Program-made: the position numbers and the translations under genes
The notes under the pieces: generated by a model
Database searches by the model: none
Told to the model about the DNA's origin: nothing
What the model saw: only the letters and a program-made list of their open reading frames with translations
Shown here: positions 12,501 through 23,257 of the stretch, piece after piece
How the letters are laid out: each line of letters starts with the position of its first letter
Position numbering within the stretch: the stretch's first letter is position 1
Assembly (NCBI GenBank): GCA_003290165.1
Contig: QNQO01000195.1
Span: 310,001 to 374,000 of the forward strand
Length of the DNA stretch: 64,000 nt
Origin: Berberis thunbergii
Taxonomy: Eukaryota > Streptophyta > Magnoliopsida > Ranunculales > Berberidaceae
Reading direction: 5' to 3'

Positions 12501-14107
12501 ATTGGATCGAAGACTTGTTAGATTTATAGAATAGATCCCATACCTCTTGCGCACAGTACTTGGAAATTGGAATAACATATTATTCAATTTAAAGCAACTG
12601 ATGTTAGATTTAGTTCTAAACCAGGTTCAGTATATAAGAATTCCCAGACCAAAACACCTGAAAGATTCCAGAACTTAAACTCGTTTTGGTTGCTTTAACA
12701 TCCACTACTGTTCAAAAAACTGAGATTACATTGTAAACTTCAGAATTTGACAGGTCATCGGATTTTAATAGGAGACTGAATAACCTACAAATATATTTTG
12801 CATTTCAACAACCTATATTTTTTTAAACAGGTTCCTTGAATGCAACAGAGTAACAACATACCTCCTCCTCTCTCCAGTCAGGGATAAGTTCATCCAACGC
12901 CCGCGGCTCAAAAACATTCCCCGATATGATATGAGCACCTAGAATCAAAAGGGAACCAAATTTGCAATTGAGCAAATCCTGAACTGTGTAATAAACACTG
13001 AATTCTATAATTTATAAAGCTGGGAAGAACCAACACAGCATGTGCACCCAACATATTGATATCCTATAGGGAAATGAAGAGTCCTAACTTATTGGAATCT
13101 TTCTTGAGTGGATTAACTGCTAAACTGCCACAACAGTCAACATAATTTTTTTTTTACCAATCTCTCGCCCGAACGGTGAACAAGAAATATTGAAAAAAAG
13201 CAATTCAAGTCTCAATATTCCTTTTTTGCCAAGGTTAAACTTGTTTTCGTGATATAGCAAGGGTCTCCATCTCAATGAAAAATAACAAATTTTATAGAAG
13301 GAATAAACCAATCCCCCACTCAAATAAAACCCCTCAACCCCTCGTAGTTGCAACAATTCATAGTCCTTGGCGCTTATGAAAATGAATCATAGACCACTTT
13401 AATCCCACCCAAAAACAATCTCTCCTCAAGCTTCCCTAACTCATACCATTGGGATTTCATTAGCAATAATGAGTAACAATTACTCCTATTAAGTTGTACC
13501 CACATTTTCTTTTTTACTAGATTTGTTTTGGTGTAAACATTGTATGTGAAGCAGTTTGTTAAAAATTGTTGAGCTTAAAATCGAATTGGATTTAGGTAAT
13601 TGAGCTACCAACATCAAAATCAAAATCAAAATCAAACTAAAGTAAATTTACAAAGTGAAACATATGGAATGGAATGAAGGGGTTCATACCGACTTCGGGG
13701 CCTTTCTCGACGACGCAAACAGATAAATCGACGTCCTTAGCTTTGCACATCTGTTTTAACCTAATTGCTGCCGATAAACCTGCAGGTCCTGCTCCTACTA
13801 TAACAACATCGTAATTCATTGACTCTCTCTGCTCTTGCTCATCACTGTTACAACTACTACTACTACTGTTACAGAAACTTCTTTGAACCACCAAAGACGA
13901 TGAATTTCGGACAGGATTCGGCGAGAAAAAAGGGGGTTTAGGTTTTGAAGAGGTGGGATTTGAGAGGAAGAAATATGTGGACGAGTGAGGAGGAGGAGGA
14001 GATAGAGATGATTGAGTGAAACCATAACGGATTTCGAGGGGCTTTCGATTGGGATATCTGAGACGATTCGAGGTGTGGTACACGGAACCGATTCGTCGTC
14101 GTAGCAT
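572..14107 (-). CDS. ETFQO: Electron-transfer-flavoprotein:ubiquinone oxidoreductase, mitochondrial (3' end beyond left edge)
   Basis: Passes electrons from ETF (branched-chain amino acid, phytol and lysine breakdown) to ubiquinone in the inner mitochondrial membrane. Fourteen exons join in one frame: 14107-13690, 12938-12862, 10382-10276, 8244-8163, 8083-7975, 7128-7082, 6967-6893, 6159-6043, 4475-4407, 3940-3848, 2546-2444, 1506-1382, 862-813 and 638-572, giving 513 codons. The N-terminus is rich in Arg and Ser, like a mitochondrial presequence. The FAD motif GAGPAG is at residues 105-110. The conserved stretch around [11 protein letters not shown], ending in GTHTAMKSG, is near residues 407-433. 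Plant members are about 630 residues, so roughly 115 C-terminal residues, including the cysteines of the 4Fe-4S cluster, lie to the left. Intron 5 needs a GC donor, and the exon 6 and 7 donors are weak. Introns 2 and 3 carry hAT-type elements. Exon order and frame were matched to the family from memory, not by alignment. Confidence 0.96.
604..735. repeat. 67-bp tandem duplication over the ETFQO exon 14 acceptor
   Basis: Units at 604-670 and 671-735 are about 90% alike. On the minus strand each holds the same pyrimidine/AG acceptor and the first bases of exon 14. The left unit (acceptor before 638) keeps the reading frame. The right unit is met first by the spliceosome, and its acceptor (before 705) would add 67 nt and shift the frame. 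Confidence 0.9.
1921..1940. repeat. (AC)10 microsatellite
   Basis: Ten AC units following an A-run, in ETFQO intron 11. Confidence 0.95.
3236..3275. repeat. (AG)n microsatellite joined to a 21-base G run
   Basis: About ten AG units followed by G at 3255-3275, in ETFQO intron 10. The C-run in the transcript and the G-run on the plus strand make it a slippage-prone and G-quadruplex-prone spot. Confidence 0.95.
5000..5165. repeat. Cluster of GTGTCGGAC / CACGTG motifs in ETFQO intron 8
   Basis: Variants of GTGTCGGACAC and its complement occur several times, including CACGTGTCGGACAC at 5065-5078, mixed with TTGGTCAA and GTCAA words. It looks like a decayed short-motif repeat or a transposon end. 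No TSD or partner end was found. Confidence 0.4.
9171..10076. mobile_element. hAT-type non-autonomous element, 906 bp, in ETFQO intron 3
   Basis: The ends are imperfect inverted repeats: CAGTGTAGACAAGGC on the left and CATTGTAGTTAAGGC read inward from the right, each followed by CGCCT-rich subterminal sequence. An exact 8-bp TSD, GTAAAAGG, flanks it (9163-9170 and 10077-10084). Eight-base duplication and a CA-start terminus fit the hAT superfamily. No transposase is encoded. Inside is a direct repeat with 120-bp period (9744-9863 and 9864 to about 9985). Confidence 0.88.
10530..10800. mobile_element. hAT-type MITE, 271 bp, in ETFQO intron 2
   Basis: Terminal inverted repeats start CAGTGTTCTAAAAATC on both sides, followed by GGCG-rich DNA. 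The exact 8-bp TSD ATACAAAC occupies 10522-10529 and 10801-10808. The interior is AT-rich and non-coding. The larger element at 58601-59316 has related ends. Confidence 0.93.
11680..12330 (+). mobile_element. Probable decayed LINE fragment in ETFQO intron 2
   Basis: Plus-strand frames give pieces resembling the region after the reverse transcriptase of plant LINEs (a W-x-D-x-W/CG-like pattern, then [15 protein letters not shown]), with several stops. The match is by eye only. Ends and TSD were not found. Confidence 0.3.
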
Positions 14108-14662
14108 TTTTGGTGTGATTTCTATGAAGAAATATGGTTTCGTTTCGTTGCGTTGCAGAGATGATGATCGATGTGTAGTGGAGGGAATGCATGTGCGCTT
14201 GCTTGCTTGCGTGGCTGTTTCTATTTAGAATGAAGTAAATCTGGTTTGGCGTGGCGCCATAGTTAGTTGCAACACTGTATCCGATTATTTGGTTCGGTTG
14301 TACCAACTATTTGTTACATAACTATTTAGTGTGTTTTGACTTTGTTGCACCAACTTAAAATGTGTAATACTAATTTACCTTTTTTTTTGTTTTTTTATGA
14401 AAACAAATTTATTGGGTGTTCTTATTTATTTGGGCAAAAATAAAACCAATGACATTGGAAATTGGGTTCGTACATGTACATTAAATATGTGCTAGATTTA
14501 AAAAAAAATTATTCACAGCTATTGCAATGCTCTTAAAAGTTAGAACTAACCATTAGCAAAAATCAAAATGCAACCAATAATATTGTTGTTTAATGGTTAA
14601 CAAATAGTAGTTGCGTAAACTTAGCAACTTTTAAAAGTTAAACATGTAAAATACGGTTTTTC
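14108..14662. other. ETFQO upstream region
   Basis: AT-rich DNA upstream of the ETFQO start codon, which should hold its 5' UTR and promoter. No clear TATA box or other gene seen. Confidence 0.5.
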
Positions 14663-14816
14663 CTAACTGCACTGGTATTTTGCACTGGTTTTTTGCCTGA
14701 TGCAATCAGGCACCGTTGGATTGCATCGAGATTAGTAATATTACTTATCTCGATGCAATCAAACGGTGCTTGATTGCACTAGGCAAAAAACCAGTGCAAA
14801 ATACCAGTGCACTGTA
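14663..14816. mobile_element. Snap-back (hairpin) MITE, family with TGCACxGG ends
   Basis: Almost fully palindromic. The outer arm 14668-14698 (TGCACTGGTATTTTGCACTG onward) pairs with 14781-14811, and an inner arm containing ATTGCATCGAGAT pairs with ATCTCGATGCAAT around a loop near 14733-14747. The outer borders CCTAA and TGTAG are shared with the element at 39174-39301. No certain TSD. Confidence 0.85.
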
Positions 14817-15162
14817 GAAGCACTCTGTAAAATAAAGTTGGTGCAACCGAGCCATACGATCAGGTACACACAACAACTCCCAAATAAAAAAGTGATTGCT
14901 TTTAGGTGCTGAATAAGAATTGTTTGACAATTTTGCCCCACTAAACTTAATAAATATTGTGCTTAAAATCATACCCAATAATGATCCATATCCTAGAAAA
15001 TGTTATAATATCTTTCATTGCAAAAATATTGAGATAAAAAAATTGAAAAATACAGAAAGTGAGAGTTGAAGAGATGAAGAAAAACTTGAAAAATACAAAA
15101 AAAAAAAAAAAAAAAAAAACAAAGATGAATGAGAGAATCAAGAATCTAGATAATTTCCTTAC

Positions 15163-17070
15163 TTTTTTTTTTTTTTTTTTAATTTTAATGTTAGACCTTT
15201 ATTCCTTCTAAAAAAGAGTTACATCTAGCAGGAGTATATTATGACTTTGCCCAGAAAACCAAAACGAAAAGATTACAAAATCTCGCACCTTCCATGAGAC
15301 CATAAGGCCACAGCCTACAGCCATTTCCACTGCTAAATGGGCTCATCGAAAGCTCACTGGCAGCCTTCCAAAAACTGCACAAAACCTGTCCAAAAACAAC
15401 ACTATGGCAACACAATTGCAACTCTTCCCAATGCCCAATATTAGAACCCACCAAAAACAGAGAGCAAACTTCTCTGTTTGGGTTAAGCCATGAATTTACA
15501 GTTTGCATGCTTTGTTCGTGTAGATCTTCGAGGAGCGTTTCCATTGGGCAACTGAGTTGTGGTAGCCCAACCTTCATTTCCAATGTTCTTTTGACCCAAC
15601 CTAGTTAATTCCACTTCCATCATATTTTTTAGTTGTAAAAACCTTTGCTTCACCCTATCCCCGCCATATTTCTCTATTGCTCCCTTTGTTGCATTGTTGG
15701 TTTCAATTCCATTTTCATGGTCTTCTAATGTTTTCAAAAAAAAATTAACCTTAGAATAGGTTAATGGGCTTTCCATACCTTCAATGTCAAACCCCATACC
15801 TCCAACCTCAAACTTTGTTTCAGTTAAATTGTCCATGGAAGTAGAGACAACATCCTTTGGGGTTTTGGGAGAATGCCCTTGCATAGTCTCTTCATTATCT
15901 ACTGTCTGATCTTGATTTATCGTATCACTTTCATTCCCATCCTTCGTCAAAGTCACTGGAGTACCCTGTGGTGTGTGCGCTGTAGCACTGGAGCACCCTG
16001 TGGTGTGTGCGCTAAAGCACTGTGGTGTGTGCGTTGAGGCACCCTGTGGGTGTGAGCGCTGAAGTCACTGTAACACCCTGTGGTACGTGCACTGGAGTCA
16101 CTGGAGTACCCTGTGGTGTGTGCGCTGAAGCACCCTGCGCAGTCGCTGCAACACCTTGAAGTTGCGGCTTGGGTGAAACAACAAACGTAGCCCCTGAATT
16201 TACAACATCATCCTGCTTTAAAGTCAGTTCCTGGTTCCCTATAACATTTGCAATCTCCGAAACTGTGTACCCCGCCTCCAAAAGGCATTCCTCCGTGGAT
16301 TCTGGAACAACTACGACATTGTCATGAGCCGTGTGAAAAATATGTTCCTCCATCTTGAGATCTTCATGTTTTTCCTCAATTCCTTCCCCACACCCTTCCG
16401 AATTTTCCTCATCTAAAACTCCAAATTTGTTAACCGAAATAACATTGTCGAATTCTTTTTCCCATGCTTTCACCTTGTTTTCTTCTACTTGTTCACTAAT
16501 AATCTCGACTCCTTGAGAGTTTTTTGCTCCACTAACTCTATTTTCTCATCATTTTCCATAGTTTTTGTGGCAACCGGAACATACATTTGTTCGTAAACGT
16601 TTTGACTTTGTTTCTCCCCTATTTGGTTGTGCTTTTGCTTGGTCTTGTCGGAAGCCTTAATTTCCCTATGACTTTCTCCATCAACATTAGATTGAGCCTT
16701 CTTCTTGCCAACCAGTTTTCTACAATAGTCTTTCTCATGCCCAATTAGCGAACAATGGTCGCAATATTTGAATCCTAGATATTCAAGTTTATGCCAGAAT
16801 CCTCCATGTTTTGAACTTTCAAGCCAAATCCTATGTGGGATAAGTTTAGTGACATCTATCTCGACACACATACGTGCCACCTTCGGACGGGCAAAGAATC
16901 TAGTTCCATTATCAATCCGAAGGAAACTACCGAAGGAAACCCCAATCGCCTTCATGATGGCGGGAAGAAAGAAAGCGAAAGGAAGATTTGGGAGGTTGGT
17001 AATTTGATAATATTTTATGAGTAATTTGGGTAGAGCAACAGAATCGGAAACCCAGGTTATTGCCCAGGGT
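15163..17070 (-). mobile_element. 5'-truncated non-LTR retroelement remnant with DUF4283/CCHC coding relics
   Basis: Read on the minus strand, broken frames (about 17007-15483) encode the second half of a DUF4283-type domain and then a CCHC zinc knuckle (YCDHCSLIGHEKDYC). An acidic, low-complexity stretch follows, ending in a basic RRSTRTKH tail. The minus-strand 3' end carries AATAAA-like sequence and a 16-20 base A-run (plus-strand T-run at about 15163-15180). This is the layout of plant LINE ORF1-like units. At least two frame breaks, no reverse transcriptase, and no TSD located. A second element of this kind lies at 22969-25410 in the opposite orientation. Confidence 0.7.
15955..16165. 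repeat. Degenerate minisatellite in the retroelement ORF
   Basis: Five to six imperfect units of 25-45 bp built from CACCCTGTGGTGTGTGCGCT-like words. On the minus strand they encode repeated PQGxxxT/V motifs. A frame change between the ORF pieces falls in this tract, so repeat slippage may have broken the ORF. Confidence 0.8.
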
Positions 17071-17647
17071 GAAATTTAGAGAAAAAAAAATTGAAAAACA
17101 CAGCTTAATTAGTGTAAGGTTATTTAAGAAAAAATTATTTTATTTAAAGGTAATAATGTCTCTTAAAAAGTTGAAGATGTAGCTATCTTCAATCTTGATC
17201 TCTAGTCTCATCTGCCACATAATGTTAATTAGCTTAGCTTAGTAGATGGATCTACTTGCCGACGCCCTATTTTGTTCTCCAGAAAAAGAAAAAAAAATTT
17301 ACTCATCCTAATCATCTCCTACTCTCCTCATCGTTTAATTAACAATGTATTTAGATGAAAGCTAGACAACTCTTTAGGGTTAACATGGTCTTGGGGTTTG
17401 CTTCAGTGAAGTCTATGACATAGACGAACATTTTCTTTCCTTGGTATACGCTTGAAATCCTTACACCCAAATGCAGATGATCCATATGCTCGTAGAAACA
17501 TTACATTGCTAAACCAGCACAACATTCTGAAATTTTCATCTTCCTATTTCATAGTCAATAATCAATAAAATTGCAATGGAAATGAAACAGACTAACATCT
17601 ACAATTAAAACACACAACACCTATATATATATGAATGCTCAGTTAGT
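17071..17647. other. Intergenic, downstream of the SSL gene
   Basis: AT-rich, no coding signal. It should include the 3' UTR of the minus-strand gene that ends at 17648. Confidence 0.5.
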
Positions 17648-19196
17648 CTAGGGATAAGGGAGAGTCGCGATATGATTATGAGCTACAGTACCAATCCAAA
17701 GCTTTCCATTCACCTGTTGAGCTTCACTCACTAATTTCATTACTTGGCCTTTCTTATCTTCAAGGACATCCAGGATCTCTCCCTTGTCATTGAGTAAGGA
17801 AATCATAGTGTACATGTCCATTCCCACCATCTTAGCTAGAAAACTCATCCTCAAGGGCAATCGAAAGTAGAACCTCTTGATCCATGGATAATGTGCAAGG
17901 ACTTGTTGAGCTGGGGTTCTACAACAATCAATTGCAACCCAAAACTCTCCTTTCTCGTTTAGTCGTACATTGTCTGGATATCCTGGTAAATTTGCAATAA
18001 CTTCAATCTGCCCTTTCCTTGGTCCCTCTAGCAAATATTTCATGATCCTGCAGCCATGTACACATCCATCAGCATAGATCAAGCATTATCATCATAATCA
18101 CGAATCTTCTTCCATTCATTAACTGTAAATTTAGAGGGTATATGGTTTGAGATATAGCTGCATATATACCTGCAATTAGTTGTTTCCGCGAAGAGGAGAA
18201 ATGATTGATCCTTGGACAATTGAACTCCATTGGGAAATGCCAAGCCATCTACCACAATATGAGTTTCTCTTGAAGGAGGGTCGTATCTAAGAAGCCTCCC
18301 CGTGGCTTCTCCCTCCAACAAAATAAAGAAATGGTTCCTGTATGTACGTATACACGTACATGTATAAGCATGTCAAAAGATAAAAATCTACATATCTGAA
18401 ACATGAAACATGCAAGATGTAAACAATGGAAACTTACAATCTGTTGTGTCTCTTACTAGTATCAGTAAAGAAAATAGAACCATTGTTATGAATATCAAGG
18501 TCATTTGCAAATAGGATGGGGTTCCCCTCAACATCATGAGTGGCCAAAGGAGTAGCAAGGCCTCCTTCTGGACCAACCACCAACAACCCGTAATAAGCAT
18601 CAGCTATGTACAAGTTTCCATTATTTCTATCAAACCTTAGGCCTAGCGGACGACCACAAAGATGCTCATGCTCTGATTGTTTATACGTGGTTGAGTTGAT
18701 GCCATTATCACAGAGCTTTTCTGACCTATATAAACAAGATTTAAACTGTTAACGCACAGACACTATACACAATTAAAATGATTACTAATTGTACTTAATT
18801 AACTCACCAATTGGGTGTAACAAGCGCAAATGTTTGCCATCCAAGATCCTCCCCCATCCACCTGACCACACGTCCATCAGCCAATCCTGTGTAAGGTCCT
18901 CTCCCCAAAAGATCAAACTCTAACGACTCGGGGCCATAGACTTGGTCTACAAACTCCACCTTTCCAAGTAATCCTAATCTGCTTTGGTTGTCCTTGGGCC
19001 AATTATCCATGACTTGTTTGTAAGGTGCAACATCATGCTTTACTGGTCTATAGTCAAGACCGCCTAATGGTCCAACATGAAATGGATCCATATAAATAAA
19101 CGCCATGATCAGAACTACGAAGAAGACAAACGGGTGGTGCAATGATCCAACTGCCTGATCATCTCTGCTGAAGAAGTTGATGATCTTCTTCTCCAT
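17648..19196 (-). CDS. Strictosidine-synthase-like (SSL/APMAP-type) protein
   Basis: Four exons, 19196-18808, 18725-18438, 18337-18170 and 18047-17648, join in frame to 414 residues; family members are usually 370-400. An N-terminal hydrophobic segment (about residues 21-38) suggests a signal anchor for the ER/secretory route. The six-bladed beta-propeller family is recognised by FDLLGRGPYTGLADGRVVRW, then CGRPLGLRF, LYIADAYYGL, FANDLDI, GRLLRYDP, LAFPNGVQLSKD, LPGYPDN and GEFWVAI. Most plant SSLs, unlike true strictosidine synthase, are not known to do the Pictet-Spengler reaction, so a hydrolase-like or unknown role is safer. The start is the first ATG; an in-frame GTG upstream is not expected to be used. 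All introns are GT-AG. Confidence 0.92.
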
Positions 19197-19284
19197 GAAT
19201 ACTTGCACAGATGTGGAATCAATATCGTTTAACTGAATAAGGTACGATCAAGGGAATTAGGTTGTTTGGATTTCATTTGCCAGT

Positions 19285-19293
19285 CTTATATAG
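19285..19293 (-). promoter_or_regulatory. Candidate TATA box of the SSL gene
   Basis: CTATATAAG on the minus strand, about 90 bp before the ATG at 19196. This spacing allows a 5' UTR of some 60 bases. Confidence 0.6.
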
Positions 19294-19299
19294 TCTTCA

Positions 19300-19857
19300 T
19301 GAATCCCATCCTTGCATGCATGTACATCCTGTGATGGCTAAAGTTTGTTGAGAGAGTAGGTTATATTGTAGTTTGATCTTGCTTTTCTCATTTATGTACT
19401 TAATTGGGTGTGGGTAAACAAGTTAATTAATTAAGCATAACATGCACATAATCAACTATAAACCACACTGCATACACACCATGCAAGCCACCATAGAACT
19501 GAACAGAATGAGATATCTGTTGAGATGCTTGCTAGGTAAAAATCTGGCAGCCAGAAAATGAACAAAATAAAGTAAAGTTTTCATTAGTTGATCACTGATG
19601 CATTATGGTGTGCAAGCAAGTAATGTGTGGTTGATTTTGTAAGGGAATTCAGGGTAGACAAATTATGGGTGAGCACAGGACAGGATGGACAAATTATGTG
19701 TGGTTGATTTTGCTTATAGTAATCAGGAGAAACTTCAGCAAAAGCTTTTAATGGAATAAACTCCTAATTCAGAGAAGCAATGATAAATGAGATGAAAATT
19801 TCACCTTAATTGAGGGTCCAATAAATTATGGAAGTCGGATCCTAGGATATGGAAGCA
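19300..19857. other. Intergenic, SSL upstream region
   Basis: AT-rich, with repeated GTGTGGTTGATTTTG words (near 19626 and 19697). No gene seen. Confidence 0.4.
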
Positions 19858-20257
19858 AGGGTAGGCACGGGATGGACTTCATCCTGATCTCATCCCGTTG
19901 TTTTATATTCGAGACAGAATATACCTCATTCCATCTCGATTTGGAACGGAACGGGACTATATAGTACTAAAAAAAAGGTTTCATGCAACGTCAAATTTAT
20001 TCTAAGTCTAAAATTCACACCAAACATGGTTTAAGTCTTACACATCATTAATCAAGTTTGAAATAGTTAATATTACTACATATATATGATCATCGACAAC
20101 ATCAAGAATCAAGTCAGACTTAATTAAAATATTAAAATTAATAATAATAAATATTAAATAAATAAGTTCGAGATAAGTCGAAATGAATTGAATTGAATTG
20201 AAAATCTTCATCCCAATTCCACTATAAATTGAGACAAGACAAGATAGGATGCCCACG
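19858..20257. mobile_element. Decayed hAT-like element with GGGATGGG-type ends
   Basis: The left end GGGTAGGCACGGGATGG and the right end (inward) GTGGGCATCCTATC resemble the TAGGGGTGAGCA/GGGAC ends of the element at 38048-39145, with CATCCC words inside. No clean TSD. Confidence 0.4.
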
Positions 20258-20832
20258 CATGTACGGAAGTGCAGAAATTCTAGGAATAGAGGGATGAAAC
20301 CCATCCTCTCGAGATAAGTGATTGGTCCAATACCGACTATGGAGACGTAGGTGACTTTCCTTGTTTAGAACAGGGAGTTGATTAGCTTTGCTGGCTTGAA
20401 TTAGTAAAGAACTAAAGGCAAAGCGAAAGAAAGAGAGTAAAGGCCAAGAAGAAGTTAGTTCCAAGAAAGAGTTGCTGATTGATTGATGCTCTCCTCTGAC
20501 TCGTTTCTCCAACTTCAGTTCAGGTTCTCAGTTTCAGCTCAGTACCAAAGTTCAGTGAGTGGTTCTGTTCTTTCTAATTTCACCTCTTATCTACAAAATC
20601 CATCAATACTGAATTCCCAGCCGTTGGTTTTCAAAGTATTGGGATCTGGGATTGTGATTTCGTTTTTCGAGTTAATTTCGTTTATCTGATTTTAAGAAAT
20701 ATTTCGTTTTGTGTAAAAAAAGGTAAATTTTTTTATTATAATTTCAAATTTAACAATATAAACTAACTTTACAGTCTATGATTTAACTGTTCTGGCTAAC
20801 CTTGTGATCAGGTGATCTTTTCAACTTTCAAC

Positions 20833-21956
20833 ATGGCTAACTGTGATGGGAAAGTGAATGGAAATGGGAATGCAGATATTGATTGGACAGAGAGAGTACA
20901 TTCTGAAGGTCATGTTTCACTTGGGGAACTAGAAAATTGTCCAAACAGCTGGGCTTCCCCACCTGGAGACAATTTCATGGTTAGGGGACCGGAATATTTT
21001 TCCAACAAGATCAAGATTCCAGGAGGTGAATACCTCCTGAAACCTCTGGGCTTCGATTGGATCAAGGGTACTACTAAGATTGTAGAGGTATTAAACCATC
21101 CAAACAGCCGTGTTATGAAAGCTCTAGACGATGAGCTAGTAGTAGGCAATGATAAGCCTTTTGTTTGGGCATTTAACTTGCAATTGCCTAGTAAGGAAAA
21201 TTACAGTGTTGTGGCATACTTTGTAACAACAAAACCTATACCTGAGGGATCATTGATGGATAGATTCTTGAAAGGAGATGATGGATTTAAGAATTCGCGA
21301 CTTAAGTTAATAGCAAACATTGTCAAGGGTCCCTGGATTGTGAGAACCGCAGTTGGAGAGCAAGCTATATGCATACTAGGACGCGCTGTTTCTTGTAAAT
21401 ATTTTGTCACAAATAATTATATAGAAGTTGATGTAGATATTGGAGCTTCTATGGTTGCAAGTGCTATTGTGCATTTGGCTTTTGGTTATATTACGACAAT
21501 GACTGTTGATCTTGCATTTCTCATTGAGAGTCAGACTGATGTAGAACTTCCTGAGAAAATCCTAGGCGCAATACGGTTCTCAGAGCTGAACCCAGCTTCG
21601 GCTAGGCCAGTTGAGCCTCCATCTGACGAGAATGCTTCTACATTGCAGTCCTCACTATCCAGTCGCTTTTTCAAATCAATTGGGCAAGGTTTCTCTAACC
21701 TTTTAAATCAAAGTGCACAAGATGATTCCTCCACCTCCACCCCGGCGCATATCAATGGAACAGTTGATGACAAAGATAGAGGAGATGCCGTAAAAATTGG
21801 TAATTTTCTCTCTTTCATTTGGATGTATAATTTGCATGTATAATTTGCACCTGAATACATATCATTATCAAGTCAATTATCTAAAAATCTGATTTTTAAT
21901 GATGGTTTCTTGTTAAATTATCTTCAGATCAAAATGGAGAGGAGGCATTGTTTTGA
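20833..21956 (+). CDS. Stand-alone DUF1336 (EDR2 C-terminal domain) protein
   Basis: Coding exons 20833-21799 and 21928-21956 give 331 residues. The domain spans nearly the whole protein: SWASPPGDNFMVRGPEYF, then KIPGGEYLLKPLGFDW, FVWAFNLQLP, RLKLIANIVKGPW, and the lipid-domain-like end around YIEVDVDIGASMVAS. It lacks the PH and START domains that precede this domain in EDR2, so it belongs to the short DUF1336 class; the function of that class is not settled. Ser-rich C-terminal tail. A likely 5' UTR intron (donor GTGAGT at 20555, acceptor ending at 20810) lies just before the start. The open frame also runs upstream to a GTG, but the first ATG is MANCDG at 20833. The last exon adds only nine residues. 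Confidence 0.85.
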
Positions 21957-22957
21957 ATTCTTGAATTGGTAAGGATTGAGATGCTTTGTTGTCCATAATT
22001 TGTCAAATGTAGCAAGTAGTTTATATGACTGACGATATTAGTTGGCTAGGCATGTTTTATTTTCTATGCTATAGATGTAGTTAAGTTGTCCCGTGTCGAT
22101 AATTCAACTATGGGGATTGGGGAAACTGACCTGGTTAAGAATTCAAGTTTGCGTTACATGTTGAACACTGTAAATTTAGTTCAGTCACCATTGTTCATCT
22201 CTTACATCATTTTAGTGACATTTTTTCGTTAAAGGCAATTTGGAATGTTATTTATTGATGCTTCATCAATGAATTTGTATAGGACTTGCATTTGGTTCAC
22301 TGCTATGTGTGTGTGTCAGTAATTGTAACCCAGTAAACACACTTGAGCTCTGCGCAGTGAATTTGTTAAAAGATTGAAAAATTCAACTTATAAATATTTT
22401 GCTGCGAAGTCTGGATGAATCTGCTGCTTTTAAACATACTATGATGCAATATTTTCATATTGAAGAAGGGAACTTTGTTGACTGGCCTGAATTCTGCCCA
22501 TTGAAAAATGTTGAATGTTGTACTGGAGTTTTAGTTGATGCTGTAGTTCCTTATGATCAAGGTTTTTCATTCAGAGTGGCTACAAGTCTTGACTTTTCGC
22601 TTCTACGTTGTGATGGTGCAATATCTATTGAATTCACGATTTTTGAAGAATTTAGCATTACGGGTTTCTACAATTCTAGTACTGTGGTTTGAACAGTAAA
22701 GCCTGTATCTTATGGATTGATTTGGTTATACTCGTACAAAAAAATCCAACTTGTTTCCATGTGGATATTTATGATTTCCGTATCAATAAAGGCCTGACTA
22801 GGTTTCCTCACAATGAGTTGGGTAATGAGGAGGTCATCATCATACTTCCAATCATATTGAAAGATTACGCCTTTCAACAAGTCTATTATGCTTTGGCATT
22901 TCCATCATTGTGTATTGAGGACGAATGTCATGTTTTTTTTTATTATTAATTTAACAA
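21957..22957. other. 3' flank of the DUF1336 gene with an unrecognised 97-codon ORF
   Basis: 22399-22692 (+) is an open frame of 97 codons, followed by other short frames to 22949. It contains acidic and aromatic residues with no motif I recognise. No start context or splice signals single it out. It may be a decayed gene piece or chance. Confidence 0.25.
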
Positions 22958-22977
22958 ATGGCCCAAGAATGCAATGC

Positions 22978-23175
22978 AATCCCCACCACCTCTCCTCCCC
23001 CTCGCCCCCTCCACATCTACTCCACCTCCCCCCTCCAACTCCCCTCCTCCAAGCCCCCACCCTCAAATCTACTCCGCCTCCCCCCTCCACCTCTCCACCT
23101 CCTGATTTACTCTGACCCCCTTCCTCCTTCCACATCCTCTCCTCCATGCCTCCCCCTCCCTCCACACCTCTTCTC
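22978..23175 (+). repeat. C-rich polypyrimidine tract (5' region of the non-LTR element)
   Basis: About 200 bp almost without G on the plus strand, built of CCCCTCC, CCACCTC and CCTCCAA words, unlike the AT-rich surroundings. It is probably the 5' UTR or promoter of the element. Its long open frames in several registers are low-complexity artefacts. Confidence 0.85.
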
Positions 23176-23257
23176 CCTTCAAATCGACTGAGGTTGTAGG
23201 TCGATGATAGGCGTGAAGGGTTCTCCTCATATCTACACCGGCCGATTTGATGACTGA

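Noticed and set aside
15095..15120. A-run as the tail of a plus-strand retroelement
   Set aside because: No TSD or element body to its left. The neighbouring T-run at 15163 fits the minus-strand element better.
15239..15583. 114-codon minus-strand ORF with MEMKVGLPQL start
   Set aside because: Lies in the 3' region of the non-LTR remnant, in a different frame from the DUF4283/CCHC relic. Probably 3' UTR.
17648..19196. True strictosidine synthase (alkaloid biosynthesis)
   Set aside because: The motifs are those of the broad SSL/APMAP family. Nothing shows the alkaloid enzyme, and no alkaloid genes are nearby.
20812..20832. Upstream extension of the DUF1336 protein by seven residues
   Set aside because: It begins with GTG, and a splice acceptor ends at 20810. 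The first ATG at 20833 is the plausible start.
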